A stretch of 64,000 nucleotides of DNA. Source: Stromatinia cepivora. Lineage: Eukaryota; Ascomycota; Leotiomycetes; Helotiales; Sclerotiniaceae. Every line of letters begins with the position of its first letter. Within the stretch, counting starts at the first letter, position 1. A model generated the notes under the pieces. That model was given only the letters and a program-made list of their open reading frames with translations. It was not told the DNA's origin and did no database searches. The translations under genes were made by a program, and so were the position numbers. Where the stretch lies: positions 1,240,001 to 1,304,000 of the forward strand of contig RCTD01000015.1 in the NCBI GenBank assembly GCA_014898415.1. The letters are read 5' to 3'. Positions 1 through 13,382 of the stretch are shown piece after piece.

Positions 1-1
1 G

Positions 2-328
2 CTCAAACAACCAAAAGTACTCATGATGGATGAAGCTACCGCTTCTATTGACTATACCACCGACTCTAAAATTCAAGAAACCATTCGGGAACTTAAGAGT
101 ACCATCATCACAATTGCTCATCGGTTACAAACAATTGTGGATTATGATAAGGTGTTAGTATTAGATAAAGGGGAGGTAGTAGAATACGCTCATCCTTATG
201 AATTATTGAGAAAAGAGGGAAAAGATGCAATCTTCAGGGGTATGTGTGAGACGAGTGGAGATTTCGATGGATTGATGGAAGCAGCTAAAAAAGCTTGGGA
301 GGGAGTGAGGTTGGTGGATGATGAGTAG
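2..328 (+). CDS. ABC transporter, C-terminal nucleotide-binding domain (partial)
   Basis: The reading frame is already open at the window edge, so this is the 3' end of a longer gene. The visible 108 residues begin in the Walker B region (KVLMMDEATASID). The D-loop follows directly, and the H-loop histidine lies in ITIAHRLQTI. The short tail ends in EGVRLVDDE and a TAG stop. The order Walker B, D-loop, H-loop and short C-terminus is that of the second nucleotide-binding domain of full-size ABC transporters. The ATASID signature and the tail fit the fungal ABCC (MRP/Ybt1/Ycf1-like) group, but the substrate cannot be told from this fragment. Family knowledge: such proteins use ATP to export conjugates or drugs across the plasma or vacuolar membrane. 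It is the only conventional gene on the left side of the AT-rich block and has no sign of mutation damage. Confidence 0.93.
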   Translation, partial: LKQPKVLMMDEATASIDYTTDSKIQETIRELKSTIITIAHRLQTIVDYDKVLVLDKGEVVEYAHPYELLRKEGKDAIFRGMCETSGDFDGLMEAAKKAWEGVRLVDDE

Positions 329-1860
329 AGTGTTGCTGGGGAGTCTTATAGTATAGTATACTCGAAAACCATACTTAAAAAGTTTTCTTTCTTTCAAGCA
401 TGCTGCATCGGGGTTTCGTATTTGTAGATGGGGGTTTTTTTTCGGATTGGTTACGTAAATGCATGAAGATGGGTGCCAGCTTGTCTGTACCTTGTTTGTA
501 CTTGTGAATAGATGGATGGTCAAGCTGTGCTGTGGTTGGGCTTTGGTGGTACATAAAAGAGCTGTGAGTAATTGAATATGTTAATATATTATATTAATTA
601 TATTATGTGGTGCTTGTGGAAGTGTGATGTTATTATGTTTTGTTGATGTGCACGTGTGAGTCATTGTTTCTTGTAATATCTTGTCTTGCTTATTAAGACC
701 TCTTTTTCTTTTCTTTTCATTTTTTGTTTGTCTTGGATTGTTTTATGTGGATATATACTAGGTATGTTGGTTTATGAGAGGATGGGAAGAGCTCATAGTG
801 AGAGTGAGAGGGGGTTAGTATTCTTTTTTGGGAGGAAATTACCAGATAGAGTGAGGAGTGGGTGAGTGGAAGTGATGTGATGAGATGAGATGAGGATGGT
901 GTGTTTTGATAGCTGCTGAGACTTGCATTCGTCTCAAATATTTTTGACTAGCCTCCGAGTTATTCAAAACTTGCTACTATAAAAGACATCTCTACTCCCG
1001 CCGATCAACAAAGGATATCTCGAAACGCCTGTTGATGCGTCTCTCCTCCACAAGGCTTGCCACTAAACAACCATCTCTAGAGTCTATTCCTTCACGGACT
1101 GGAAAAGGGCTCTGATTCAGTGTGTCGGTGGCAACGTATTCGTGGTTAAAATGGTATATAAGTTGCGCGGAACTTTTCGCTGGATTGATGGACTATCTTG
1201 GGATTCATTTGATATGGGAAAATGGGCTTCAGGCACATCGCCAAAAGTCTTTGGATAAAGCCAATGAATCATCTCTGATGAAGAAAGCACTCACGATCAT
1301 GGAGGGAAGATAATACCACCTTCTTATATCATATTACACAAATACCGATGTTACAGGATTAAGCAGTTCAAGCAAAAGCTATTCTTAATATTTGTCGTTA
1401 TAGATGGGCTGGGGTATGAACTGGGAAGACGTTCGTCTTTATGATTAGAGGGGAATTTGTCTGGACTTGATATCTGGTGATTCTAGATCTCATGGCGACT
1501 AAAACCGTTCTCTTACGTGCCAACATCTTCGCTGCGTCGTTCATTGTGCATTATCTTGCATCACGTGTCGAGCTAGCACCATCACTTATATCATCATTCA
1601 GGTCGAACAATTAAGCCAAAATCCTTGAGTGAAGATTTACTTTCTACTATCTTGTCCGGGCCTATTCGCCTTATCTTAACCCAAACATACTGTATACACC
1701 TTAGATATAATTACTATTTTAGGAATAGAACATTTGAAGGTTATAGAATTGGGCATGGAGGAGAAAGATGCGGTCATAGAATGCATGAGATTCCCTAAGG
1801 AACCTTAAAATACTTCCCGTACGGACTTCCGGGTCCTTCCTGGGGGACCCCAAATTTATA
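329..1860. other. Intergenic region with moderate base composition, ending at the AT boundary
   Basis: This is the 3' flank of the ABC transporter gene, then roughly 1.5 kb without a recognisable gene. It holds purine-rich low-complexity runs (about 780-900, GAGTGAGA and GATGAGATGAG types). Short open stretches lie around 1034-1313, including a 63-codon ATG frame at 1122-1313. That frame has no recognisable domain, and neighbouring frames look equally plausible, so I do not call a gene. It could be a decayed gene or split exons. Composition changes abruptly near 1850, after a short GC-rich patch (about 1818-1850), to DNA with very little G or C. Confidence 0.6.
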
Positions 1861-3074
1861 TAGGAAGAACATCATGTATATATATTTATTAGGCAAAAAT
1901 CAAAAAACCAGATTCTCAATATTTGAAGATCATGCGAAACTAATCCGAATTGAACAAAAACGAAGCTTTTAGTCATCTTGAAGTATATATATTCATACTC
2001 GATTACTAATCATTTACAAGTATTATTATTAATTATATTATTATTTTTTGAATATTTTTTTCATTTAAATTATTCACTTTACTATTATATTATATTGTTT
2101 TTATAATAAAAACTCTTTAAATAATTAATATCTCTTTAAATAATATAATATTCATAAATTATTATAAAACTTCAAATATTATATTTGAATTCATATTTCA
2201 TAATAATACTATTGATATTACGATCCTATAGTACTATTCGTATTACGATCGAAATCGTCGATATATAAGAGTCACGAATAGCAAAAATCAATTAATCTCA
2301 ATTTGATTATAAAACTTTTCATTATTCTTTTTATAAAAGAAATCACTCTTTTTTTAAGCTTAATTAATGAACGATATCGGGATAACGATTTTTGTTATTG
2401 GTATACTATATAAAAAGAGTTTCTTCAAATCTTGAAAATAACAAAATAATATATCGTTATTTTTATACTTGGATCTTGTTTATAAATCACATTTATATAA
2501 TTCCAAATCAAGATTGATGATTATAATAAAGCTTTTTTTTTCTGGATTTCGCTTTTGAAAAGTTTATTAATCGTTATATTGTATATAGAACTATAATATC
2601 CTATCAAGAAACCGTATATTCTTAATATATAATTATTTTGTATAATAAATAAAGAAATAATAACAAAAATAAATATAATTTGCTTCTGGAGATTATATAA
2701 ATCCTTTAGAATTCTATCTTAAATCTTTTATAGCTTTTTATTATAAATATAATATTATATTCTAGAATTGTTTTCATTTTTTTTGATACATCTCAATTAT
2801 TCCTTAAATTAATAATATATTCTATTTATATATCTTCGCTGTATTAAATATATAATTTATTATAATAATATAAAATCCTTATTTGAAGGTGAGATAATAA
2901 ATAAAGAATGATTTTTTTCTAAAAGAATTAAATCTTGTATATATTGAATATATTCAAAAGAAGAAACTTTATATAATATTATTAAAAAAAGTTAATTTTG
3001 TAATAAATCAATTATTACGATTTCATTGCAAATAATAAATAGTCGAAGTTGATTTATTTGAAGAAGCTATATTT
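1861..3074. other. AT-rich mutated repeat DNA, left flank of Copia-A
   Basis: Extremely AT-rich DNA with stops in all frames and no identifiable protein. It is the left part of the sequence into which Copia-A inserted, and the right part resumes at 11908. It is probably an older RIP-degraded repeat, but I cannot assign a family. Confidence 0.5.
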
Positions 3075-3079
3075 TTAAG

Positions 3080-3388
3080 TATCACGGGATAGTATGATTA
3101 CACAGCACTTTCAGGGATCGTTGAATAAATGGTACACATGATTGATAGAGTAAAAGAATTGAATGATTTGCCCTTGATTATATAAATCAAGAGCTGTATA
3201 TATAGAACAAATAAATGGTTATCTAATCGATATACACCTTAATTAAACTAGATCTTTATTTATTAGTATATCAGGATCATTTTATCAATTGGTGAATTGA
3301 TAAAGGCTAATAGATCCTTCATTCCGATTGGAAAGTATATACTTTGATCCTTTATAAGATACAGGGGATTGCGGGGCTTTCTGTAATA
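3080..3388 (-). repeat. 3' LTR of Copia-A (309 bp)
   Basis: Direct copy of 11594-11902 with the same length. It differs by scattered transitions, and its inner end has changed from GTGACA to GTAATA in the + reading. The minus-strand polypurine tract abuts it. Confidence 0.93.
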
Positions 3389-4345
3389 TACCCCCCAAAT
3401 CGGAAAGCGATTTGAAATAAATGGAAAGATATAGAAAATGGCAATTTATATGATTTATAAATAAATATATAAGGCGATTATAAGTAGATATCAATTAAGG
3501 ATTGATATAATATATAAACCTGAAATGATTTTGGTATTCTTAAAATAAAAAAGAATTTGAATATATATAAATCGCAAATTTCTCTTGATCTTTGGTTTAC
3601 TATCTACAATATTTTTCAAAATCAAAATTTTGAATAATAAAAAGAAAGTTTTCCATCAGGAGAATATAGATGATTAATCGATCCTGTAGCGTAATAATTG
3701 AGAATGTATATAGTTGCTAGGCTACAATATATTGATCGCAATAACGAAGTAAAATAAATGAATTTTTTAAAAATATATAAATCCCTTCTTTATATTTTCG
3801 TTTTTGTTTTAATTAAGCTTTTATTGATCATTATTATATCTAAGATTTCAAGATCTAAAAAGGTTAAATAAACGAATCTCAATTGTATTAAACAAACGGC
3901 AATTGAAAAGAAAGCTTTGAAAAAATCGAATACGAAAAAAGATCCCAATACTTTTTCAAAGGATTAACAAATCGAACAAAAAGAATTAATAAATTCAATA
4001 CAGATAATAAACCAAGATATCAATCTCTGGGAGTATAATTTAATTAAATCTACTCTTAGAATAATGCATCATTATTTATTTCAAAAACCACTCCCCCTTA
4101 TCAAAGGAATTGCTGTTCATTGTAATTAATTACCAGTTATAAATTCAAATAGTAATTTGAAGATAGGTTTCATTCTTGAATTCTATTATATAATTGAAAG
4201 GTTTTACTAATCCTATATTTGTAATTGTCAAAGCAAAGATCGTTCGATAAAGAAAAGAAAAAAAGAAGTATTTCTTCATTTGATGATGATAATCTATTCG
4301 ATTCTTTAGTACTGGGTTTTTCGGACAATGAATTAAAAGAAAAAA

Positions 4346-4874
4346 TCTTGGAGGAGGTTGATAGGTTAATAATAATGAATAATATAATAATAATACTATT
4401 CACTATTATTATAGTGGAAGACTTAGTTATATAGCTTAAAAGGGTAATCGAATATATAATGGTTGAAGTCAAAATATAAGTGTATTGAATATTGAATTTA
4501 TTTTGCTTGTTTTTCAGAAGAATTCTTTGAAGAAAATCTTCTTATTTATAGTATTTGATAAGATTCTATGAAATTCTATAATATTCTATGATTATAAATA
4601 AGATCGATTTAAATCGAATCTTATAGAATCATTTTATATAATGAAATGAAATAGTAACCAATAATATTTAACCTTAGAAATAAGAAAGTTCTATACGCTT
4701 CCATCACATTCTATTCCATTATAAATCATTCTAGTATGATATATGATCGAAATTTCATATAATAATAAAATTTAATAATATTAAATTATATTATTAATAT
4801 ATCACGTGATCATATAACCATCGGTTCGGTTAATATTATTAAGTGATTTAATAAACTTATTAGAAATTCTTATA
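4346..4874 (+). repeat. R repeat copy 1 (529 bp, LTR-like), solo, inside Copia-A
   Basis: It begins TCTTGGAGGAGGTTGAT and ends AGAAATTCTTATA. The same 529-bp unit occurs at 16621-17149, at 49527-56859 (split by element G) and at 21816-22658 (split by a solo LTR). A shortened copy lies at 17941-18332. This copy is flanked by AAAAA on both sides (4341-4345, 4875-4879), a possible target duplication in a weakly informative A-rich context. Elsewhere R lies directly behind a Copia RNase H, so it is probably the LTR of another Copia family. The two short ORFs over its start on both strands are shadows. Confidence 0.8.
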
Positions 4875-5499
4875 AAAAAAAAGAAAAAAAAGATCATCGA
4901 AAGTTATTGACTCTTTAGCCAAAACAAAAGATAAAGAGAGTCATAGAAAAAGGAACGATTATCTATACATTCGATATATAAAATCGTTAATCGCTAGGAA
5001 ACATAATTTCCATAACGAATACTTTATTGATTCTTCTAAACCGAATAATTATCGGTATTGGAATTATAATACTCATTCGTATACTCCTTTACCAACTTTC
5101 CTCCATCCTCTAGCAGATTACTATATCGCCATTCATCAGCAAAATTCGAAAGTAAATTCTTTGTTCACCCCCACCTTCATAATATATTGATCATTGATTG
5201 TATAATCCAAATAAGGATATAGAATTGCAATAAAGATAATACTGGAGATCAAAGAAAAAAAAGAAATTGTTCTTTCACTTTTGCATCATCGTTCCTCTTC
5301 TCCTCACTGTATTACTCATCGAAATCCTCGAAAGACTGAGCGGAAGAAGTATATTGTGATTTCGAAGAGTGATAATGAGGATAAAAAGAAAGAATGATGA
5401 AGAAAAAAAGAAGGAAAGAATAAATAGTATATTTAAAGAAAAAAGAAAAAAGGGATAGTCCCTTAACTCCTATAATACCGATGGCACCAATAACTCCGA

Positions 5500-8400
5500 T
5501 TGCTCTAATTGTTCTTCGTTCCTTGATTGTTACGGATAATCCAAAAGCTCTTTTACTTGAACTTCAAATTATTGAACTTAGAAAAAAGCTTATCCTTCTT
5601 TGAGGATAGGAAAATGAAAAACGGAGAAATGATCGACCTTGATTGTTCTTTGTTTTCCGATGAATATAAAGTATACGAATTGAAGCGCGTTATAGAAAAG
5701 TATAATAATCTGGGATACCAAATAGAAAAGTATAATAATCTGGGATACCAAATAGGATTCATTTTATTTACATCAAAGAGAAGAAATATAAACTCTAGAT
5801 TGTTATTACTCAAACTTTATAATCATTGTTATTCAAGCTTTATAATCTTATTATTTATATCTTATAGATTGAAAAAGGATCGAAAATATTCGAACTTTTG
5901 TTTTATAAAGTTCTTAATGAGTTTATCAATAATCATATCGATGATCGATAAATAGATTATATAAAAGTTCCCTTTTGAATATTCTTAATATAACTATATA
6001 TTTTGGATATCGATATAATATAGTTTTATAATGATCCGTTTATTCTTATTAATTATTAATCTAATCGTTTATTGATTATTGTAGAAGATCGTTATAAATT
6101 CTTTCATTGCTAAATCGATCTTTTTTAAAAAACATAAGATTACTATAATTTCTTTTGATATATACTCAATTCTAAGAAACTCTATTTCGGTAATCGAAAT
6201 AATTATAATGTTTTGTTTGGATATTTTCTATATAATTAAACTATTGAAAAGGGATATAATATACCCTTAGAATAATCGATAAATATCTGGATCATCTGCA
6301 AAAGAAGTATTTGAAAAGACAAAAAGTTATAATATTTGATCATCGCTATATTGGATTACGAGATACTTTATATTCCATAAATATTATAAATAATGATCAA
6401 CAGCTTTTATATGATCGTTCGATAAATTGATCAAATAGTAACTCAATTATGAAGTAGCGAATAACACATTTGCTTTTATAATGATTGTAGTATATAATAC
6501 TAAGCCCATTTTCTTTTGATATATTTTTATAATATATACAGAAGCTTAACCCTGATTTTTCCGAAATACTATTATCGGAAGCAATATATTTATTATCCCA
6601 TTTGTTGCTTTGAATTTTTTAACAATCTTTTCAATATATATATCATAAGCTAATCACAACTTTTTCTTAAATCGATTACAGAATATATATATACTCAGAA
6701 ACCATTTAGTGTTTCCCAGATCTTATAGTTTATATATAATTTTGATTCCCTTGATAATCTTTATAATAACTGATTCGTTTTTTTTATAATAAATAATCTG
6801 AAGATTATCTATAAAAAAAAGAATTATAATAATATACTCTAAATTAATATATAAATATAATTCCTCCTTATATTATACCAATTCTAATTTCTCAAACATC
6901 TAAATGAAATCCTTAAATTATATAATTAAGGAATCTTATAGATTATATAAAACTCAATTGATTATAACATTTTTATTTAGGATTTTATATTTATTAAATA
7001 GATAATATATAATTGGGATATTAGAAAGATTATGTAGAATATTAACAAAAGTATTGATTATATTGTATTATTTTATTTCGAAATTATATTTAATGATGAT
7101 TGCCATTATAATTCGGAATAATCGGTTTATTAATATAACAATATAAATAATCTTAATAGTATTTTTAATTTGAAGATTTCCTTGTACTATTAAATATAAA
7201 TAATAATGAATGATTAAACCTTGATTATTGTATTTATATATAAATATCTATTGAAGGGGAATCGATTTTGAAAGTTCCGATCCAGAATCGATTTTATACT
7301 AGGTTTTCTTAATCTTAAAATTATTAATTTCAAAATTGTAGTTCTATTTGAATTAATATCCCATTTGATGATTTTCTAATTGATAATAAAAACAAAATAA
7401 TTTTGGAATTATAAATATATGAATTCGAGGAAATAATATTGTTTATAATCTATTGATTATAGATCAAATAAAAGACAATAATGGTTTTGCTTCAATTTCA
7501 ATAATGATTATATTATAAATTGTTACAAATTGAGAACATTCCTTTATATTATTTATTCCTTATTGATTAAATCAGAATATAAAATAAAAATTGTTTAAAC
7601 AAAATAATTCCATTAAATTTGTTTTTTGAGATATAATAATTCCTATATAGGATTCAATATTAGAATTGCTCCTTTAATAATATTGTTATATATGTAATTG
7701 CCTTTGTATATATACTGATTGTTCTGGGATACAAGAATCAGATGACTTTTGGAAAAAAAATGATTTCGAGTAATAATTGTATGATTGAAATTCAGATAGA
7801 TTGATTTAAGCCCTGAGTATTTCAATTTTTATAATACAAACTCTTTTAGACATCTATTCGAGATTATAAATCCATAAGTCCTTTATAAGTTGATCAAATG
7901 AATATATAAAGTATAGTAGTCTTTATAATGATTGAATTTCCTCTACGGAATATTTTGATTGATCATTTTAATATATATACTTCTTTTTAGAATATTGAAA
8001 TTGATCAATTAAAGCAATCTTTGAATTACTTTTGTATATACTGTAAAGAATTTCGATAATATAATCAATAAACTTATATTCCATATTTCTTATATTAATA
8101 TATTCAATGAAATCAGGATTTGTATTATTATTATAAGCATCTTTTTAAACAATATTAATATCTTTATTTACAAGATATAATTGTTCTTTAATAAAAGAAT
8201 CGATTTCTCCAGTTTCTTTAATAAAAGGATCGATCAATATTTATATATTTTTATTATATGCTTTATTCTTATTACCTAAAGAATTAAATGAATTGGATAA
8301 TCCTAAATCGATTTTTTTATTTTTATTATTATTCTTCAGATCTATATTTATCCTTAAGACCAATTCGTTTGTAGATAATAGATCTGAAATATACTTGATG

Positions 8401-11300
8401 AATAAATTAAGGGCTTTTCGATCTATGAAAATAGATAGATGAATAAAATCCTTATAATTGTTCTTGTTTTGAATGATTATTTTGTCCAATTCGATATAAT
8501 CTTGTAGATCAAGGGTTTTAGCAAGCTGTTTAAGCTTTTCTGTAATATAAATATTGATCATTTGATTAATGAAATTTATATAATAAATGAATTCCTTATT
8601 GAACATTATATTTCGAATAATAATAACTCTATTAAATTTGGATATTTATATACAATAGATCAATATACTTAGAATATAGCCTATTAAATACTCAATATAT
8701 ATTCGAGGATTGGTTTTGTATCATTTCCTATTAATTCCAATTTCTCTATTCTTATCCAAAAAGTAAACTCAGTATTTATACCTATAGATTTTATTCCAGT
8801 TAAGATAAAGATCATTAAATATTTTCTTTATGAATAAAGGATTATCTTTATAAAAATAATTACAGAATTATATATCAAATATCTTATTAAACGATTTGAA
8901 GGATTTGATCTTCAAAGAATTTATATTATATAAATAAATAACAATTTGTATTATTTCCATTTACAATTTATCCAATAAATCTATTATGATCCGCATTTTT
9001 ATCTGTTTTGTAATTATTTCTTATCCTATATATTCTGATCTTTTATTAAATTCATATATATGAAATAAAGATAACTCGAATTCAATACCTTCTTACTTGA
9101 TCCATTTCTCAAATAATATTACTTCTATAATTCCAATGATAAATATATCATTATCTTATTTAATCATTATAATCATTAAACCATACTTATAATGAATCTA
9201 AACTACAAAGTTTTGAATAATTACAAATACTTTGTTATATATTTTGTAATAGATTAAATATAAAAAGATCTTATTATAATATATTTTTTTGATTAATAAA
9301 AATTATAATATATTATTATACTTTTTATCAAAATCAAAAAGATCCCATTGAATTTTGTAGAAGGGCTGAGGTGACTAATGATCATTTGGAATACAAGAAA
9401 TAACTTGCTTTATATAAATACAAACGTAATCAGTGTAATTGGAATGAATGATATTTTTTATTTTGATGTTTTATATTGCAAATATTAAATATTCAAAAGT
9501 TTCCTTTTTTAAATACTTAAAGCATTTATATTATATTTCATTTATATTTTTTTTTGGAAAAGATGGATCGCAAGAATAATAGAATGTTTTGTTTATTTTT
9601 CTGTTTATTGTTGAGTATATTATAAAAGGGTTGTTTACAGGAATAGATAAAAGAATATTCGAATAAATAGAAAGCGATTTGTATTTTAAGAATATAAGAT
9701 TTTCAATATAAATATATTGAACAATTATTATGCTATTTGTATGATCTCCTTTACGAAAAGTACAGTCATATTTTGAAAATTATAGGCCAGCTTTTTCCAA
9801 TCGAGTCTTCAAAACGATATTGATATGAAAACCAGGGATGAGTGTTATATTGTTCAAAATTAGATTATTATTAAAATAACCTTCTTTTTTGATGATTCCT
9901 TTGATAATACGAATTCTATATTCTAAGATTTGGAAATTGAAAGTGCCTACTTCTATAAAATCATTAAGATCAAATAGTCAATATCGATGATCATTTAATA
10001 AAGATATATCGTTCACAATATATATAGCATTACAATTATCGAATAAAATATTATTGAATAAATAATATACTCTTACTATTATAGAGTATACCCCTGATTA
10101 ATTGTATCAAGTATTCAAGATAGTAATATTGATTGAAGATCTTGAAGGATCAATGGAACCTTTTATTCATTTCCTTTTGATTCAATTAGGATAAAATTGC
10201 TTCTATAAATACAATCTTGTTCGATCCCTAATTACTTGTAGTTCATTTTCGTTGAATATCTTTTTGAATAGTGGATTGATCTTTCCAATGAGCATTAATT
10301 TTATAACTTTATAATTATATATAGTATAATTATAATCAATTCCATTGTTTTATTCAGATTCGGTTCTGCAAGGATATTCCTAGATTTTTTTGATCCTTTG
10401 ATTATTTCCAGAATTGATATTCTTTTTATTCTTTTTAGATCTTTTATTATTTTGAAAAAAGATAAATATAGAATATACTTTTCTTTTAGTTTTTAAAGAA
10501 ATAGAATCCTGGAAGATTAATTCTCCAAAAATGTCTTCGAATTGTTTAAATGAGAGGTTGGGTAATCCAAATTGATTGTTCATTTTGATTTATATGATTA
10601 TAGTATTTGCTTAGATTAAGAATATCCTGGTATTAATGATTTATAGAAAAGTATTGATAACGATTTTATCCTGTACCTTAATGATTTTGTATATAAGAAC
10701 TTTAATATAGATTATAATTTAATCTTTATATTATTTGATAGAATTGGTTTTGTTAAATAAGGTTTGTACTAGAATAGATTGATATTCTTGTAGTACTGCG
10801 AGTTTAGCAATAGTTACTATAAATGCAAACTTCTTTTTGAATGCATTGATGATTATCTTGAATAGAAAAACTATAATATTCTAATTAAGAATGGATAGCT
10901 TTATAAGGTGTACTTAATCAATTGATAATTCGATCCATTTGTAAATATCCCTGAAAGCTTTATGATTCTGTATATATTCTTATTATTAATATCAATATTT
11001 CAATTGAAGAAAAACAAATTCAAAAAAGATTTTTTGAAAGATAATTAGGAGTAAAATAGTAAATCTACTAAAAATAAATCCTAATATATTATTATTAGAA
11101 TCTTTTATCTTTGTATCTTCATTAATATTTTTTCTAAATTGAATTACCACAAAATATTCCGAGAATTCCTTTTAATATTAAATTTGTTTTTTTTGATCAT
11201 ATTTGGCTTAAAGATTGATAACAAAAGGTAAAACAAATGATTTAATTAAAAACTAATTATCCTGAGTACAAATAGATTTACTTGTTAGATCGGAGTTTGA
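5500..11300 (-). pseudogene. Copia-A gag-pol remnant
   Basis: Reading the minus strand from right to left gives a fragmentary Copia polyprotein interrupted by many stops. A gag piece (LPNLSFKQFEDIFGEL...) lies at 10583-10380. The end of the integrase and the pol linker (FNKEFIYYINFINQMI...) lie at 8606-8241. RT lies around 7600-6600 and RNase H around 6500-5550. The identification rests on the better preserved parallel copy in Copia-B, where the PR, IN, RT (YNLQDSPTI, then a mutated catalytic motif INNI) and RNase H segments can be read in the same order. A fragment at 7825-7643 has an orthologous fragment at 27379-27561, at the same distance from the LTR. Outer limits are approximate. It is not functional. 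Confidence 0.8.
5692..5755. repeat. 30-bp direct duplication in Copia-A RNase H region
   Basis: A 30-bp unit beginning ATAGAAAAGTATAATAATC occurs twice back to back (5692-5721 and 5722-5751). The orthologous place in Copia-B (about 49030-49060, + strand) has it once, so the duplication is private to this copy. Confidence 0.85.
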
Positions 11301-11593
11301 AATAAATATCACTAATATAGAAACAAATAGATCATTCTCTAGATTAATTAAATCCTAGATTCCTTAAACTTGACATTTATTTTTCAAATATAAATACCAT
11401 TTCGATTATTAAATATAGATTATAAAAAAAAGATCGTTTTGATTTTTTGTTATATTGAATAAAGGTAATTAAATTGATATAAATATTGAATTATAAATAA
11501 AATAGAAATAATATTTTAAGAATGATCCCTTAAGTATTTAATAATCATTAGATAGAAAGTTATATAGATTTTAAAAGCTATTGGGCTCATAAT

Positions 11594-11902
11594 TATCACA
11601 GAATAATATAATTACACAATACTTTCAGGGATCGTTGAATAGATAATATATATAATTAATAAAATAAAAGAATTGAATGATTTGCCCTTAATTATATAAA
11701 TCAAGAATTGTATATATAGAACAAATAAATGATTATCTAATTGATATACACCTTAATTAGGCTAAATCTTTGTTTATTAGTATATCAGGATCACCTTATC
11801 AATTGGTGGATTGGTAAGGGCTAGTAGATCCTTCATTCCGATTGGAAAGCATACGCTTTGATCCTTCATAAGATACAGGGGATTGCGGGGCTTTCCGTGA
11901 CA
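11594..11902 (-). repeat. 5' LTR of Copia-A (309 bp)
   Basis: Same length and termini as 3080-3388. To its left on the minus strand begins the internal sequence. That junction sequence also follows the LTRs at 15808 and 23304, which fixes the 5' side of the element. Confidence 0.93.
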
Positions 11903-11907
11903 TTAAG

Positions 11908-12940
11908 GAAATTGAAGAATCGATAAATTAAATTTATATAAAGAATAAAAATCTTTTTTTTATAAATAAAAGAAATATGATTTGATATAATCATTTTATA
12001 ATATAAAGGATATTATATTGATTTTAAATATATAAATCAAAAAATTGATAGAATTGATAAAGATATATATAAATCTGTAATATTATTTTATCGATATATT
12101 TAATACAATTTATTGTTTTTTTATTAATATTTTAATAGTTATATTAAAAACCTATAAATAAATCAATGAATGAAGATAAATTGAAGGATATTATTAGCGA
12201 AAAGAATAAGAAGGAAATCCTTAAGATTTCTTCGATTCGGTTTAAATCATTGAAATCTATTTGTATTTTATTAACAAAATTAATAAATCGAAAGATAATT
12301 AAAAATAAGATTAAAAGTATTTAAAGTATTAATAATATATTAGCGAAAAATTATGAATTTTTATACTTCGAATAGTCAAAATGAGATCTGTCGAAAAAAA
12401 CTCTTAAATCGGTTTCTATTAAAAGAAAAGTATTAGAATTAATTGAATCTTCTAATAACAATAATAAAAATTTAGAATAATTTAATATAAAGTTATTAAG
12501 TTTTCAAAGATTTAAAAAGGAAAAAATCTTTATGGTTTATATATTTTTTTTATTTCTGATAATTTCTGATATATTAATTTCAGTTTCAAAGACAAATATA
12601 ATATCATCGATTAAATATTAAGAAATATTTATAATTCTAATAAAATCAATAGTATTTATAATAAAAAAGATAATAATCAAGATTGAAGATTTGGATCTTT
12701 TAAAGGATTCTAATAATGATGAAATAAGTATTGTTTTAGGTGAATATAATTAATTGATAAAAGAGTTTTTGGATTAATATAATGAATATAATGAATTGAA
12801 TTTAATTAATTAATAGTTAAATATTAATATATCTGTTAGATTTTGATTATAAAATATAGATAAATTTTCTTTTGTATTTATTAGGATTCTATTATCAAGG
12901 AATATATTCAAATATTCTATTAATTAACGGAATCAAATTA
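11908..12940. other. AT-rich mutated repeat DNA, right flank of Copia-A
   Basis: Continuation of the sequence interrupted by Copia-A. On the + strand a decayed frame from about 12166 can be read with many stops, including an acidic stretch near 12695-12770 (LLKDSNNDEISIVLGEYN). I do not recognise the protein. It may be part of an older element or the upstream part of the Gypsy element that follows. Confidence 0.45.
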
Positions 12941-13100
12941 TTACGCCGGAACGTCACAAACCAATATCACATGCCCTAGGATCACGTGAGTAGTCATATA
13001 AGGGAGCGAGGGAGCGAAGGAGCGAGATTCAAATCTCACTTCTTAATTTCATCGTTCCAATATAATGCCAGAATACAAAGGTCTATAAAATCAAGATGGA
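12941..13100 (+). repeat. Short GC-richer patch, candidate LTR end of Gypsy-K
   Basis: A 160-bp patch that escaped most mutation. It holds a triple octamer (GGAGCGAG, GGAGCGAA, GGAGCGAG at about 13002-13026), the hexamer CACGTG, and a TATAAGG box just before the octamers. Its position directly upstream of a gag frame suggests LTR or leader sequence of Gypsy-K. I could not find a second copy in the window to prove it. Confidence 0.4.
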
Positions 13101-13382
13101 TTTCTTTTATAAAATTTTATATTCAAAATCAATTATTTAGTATAATCTATTATTAATTACGAATTGTATATTATTATTATTGTTATTTAAATCTTTGTTT
13201 GAAATCTAATTATAAATCATTTCGAAAATCTAAAGCATTTTTATATAATCTAAATAATAAACTTTGTAATATTTTGAATATTATTATTGTTTCAAATATC
13301 GATTTGATAATAACGATATTATATCTTCAAAGATATTATAATTTAATAATTCCGTTACGATTAATCAGATCACTTTTGAAAG

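Larger units (their letters stand above)
3080..11902 (-). mobile_element. Copia-A: complete but mutated Ty1/Copia LTR retrotransposon
   Basis: It is bounded by two 309-bp LTRs in direct orientation (3080-3388 and 11594-11902). They read TGTCACGG...CCGTGATA on the minus strand. The insertion is flanked by a perfect 5-bp target duplication TTAAG (3075-3079 and 11903-11907). A purine run read on the minus strand (GGGGGG near 3390-3396) sits just inside the 3' LTR and is a likely polypurine tract. The internal part encodes a decayed Copia gag-pol (see 5500-11300). About 2.1 kb follows the RNase H and is non-coding, including an inserted R repeat at 4346-4874. The same family occurs as Copia-B (23304 onward), as a 5' end at 15808, and as a solo LTR at 22053. 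Copies differ mostly by C/T and G/A transitions. Confidence 0.93.

Noticed and set aside
203..523. 106-codon minus-strand ORF opposite the ABC transporter end
   Set aside because: Mostly antisense to the transporter's conserved C-terminus; no domain.
4170..4472. ORFs over R repeats (4170-4472, 4225-4434, 22532-22714, 22570-22779)
   Set aside because: They fall in the AT-rich start of the R repeat and its flanks. The 22570-22779 frame is the RNase H end running into R, and the others are shadows.
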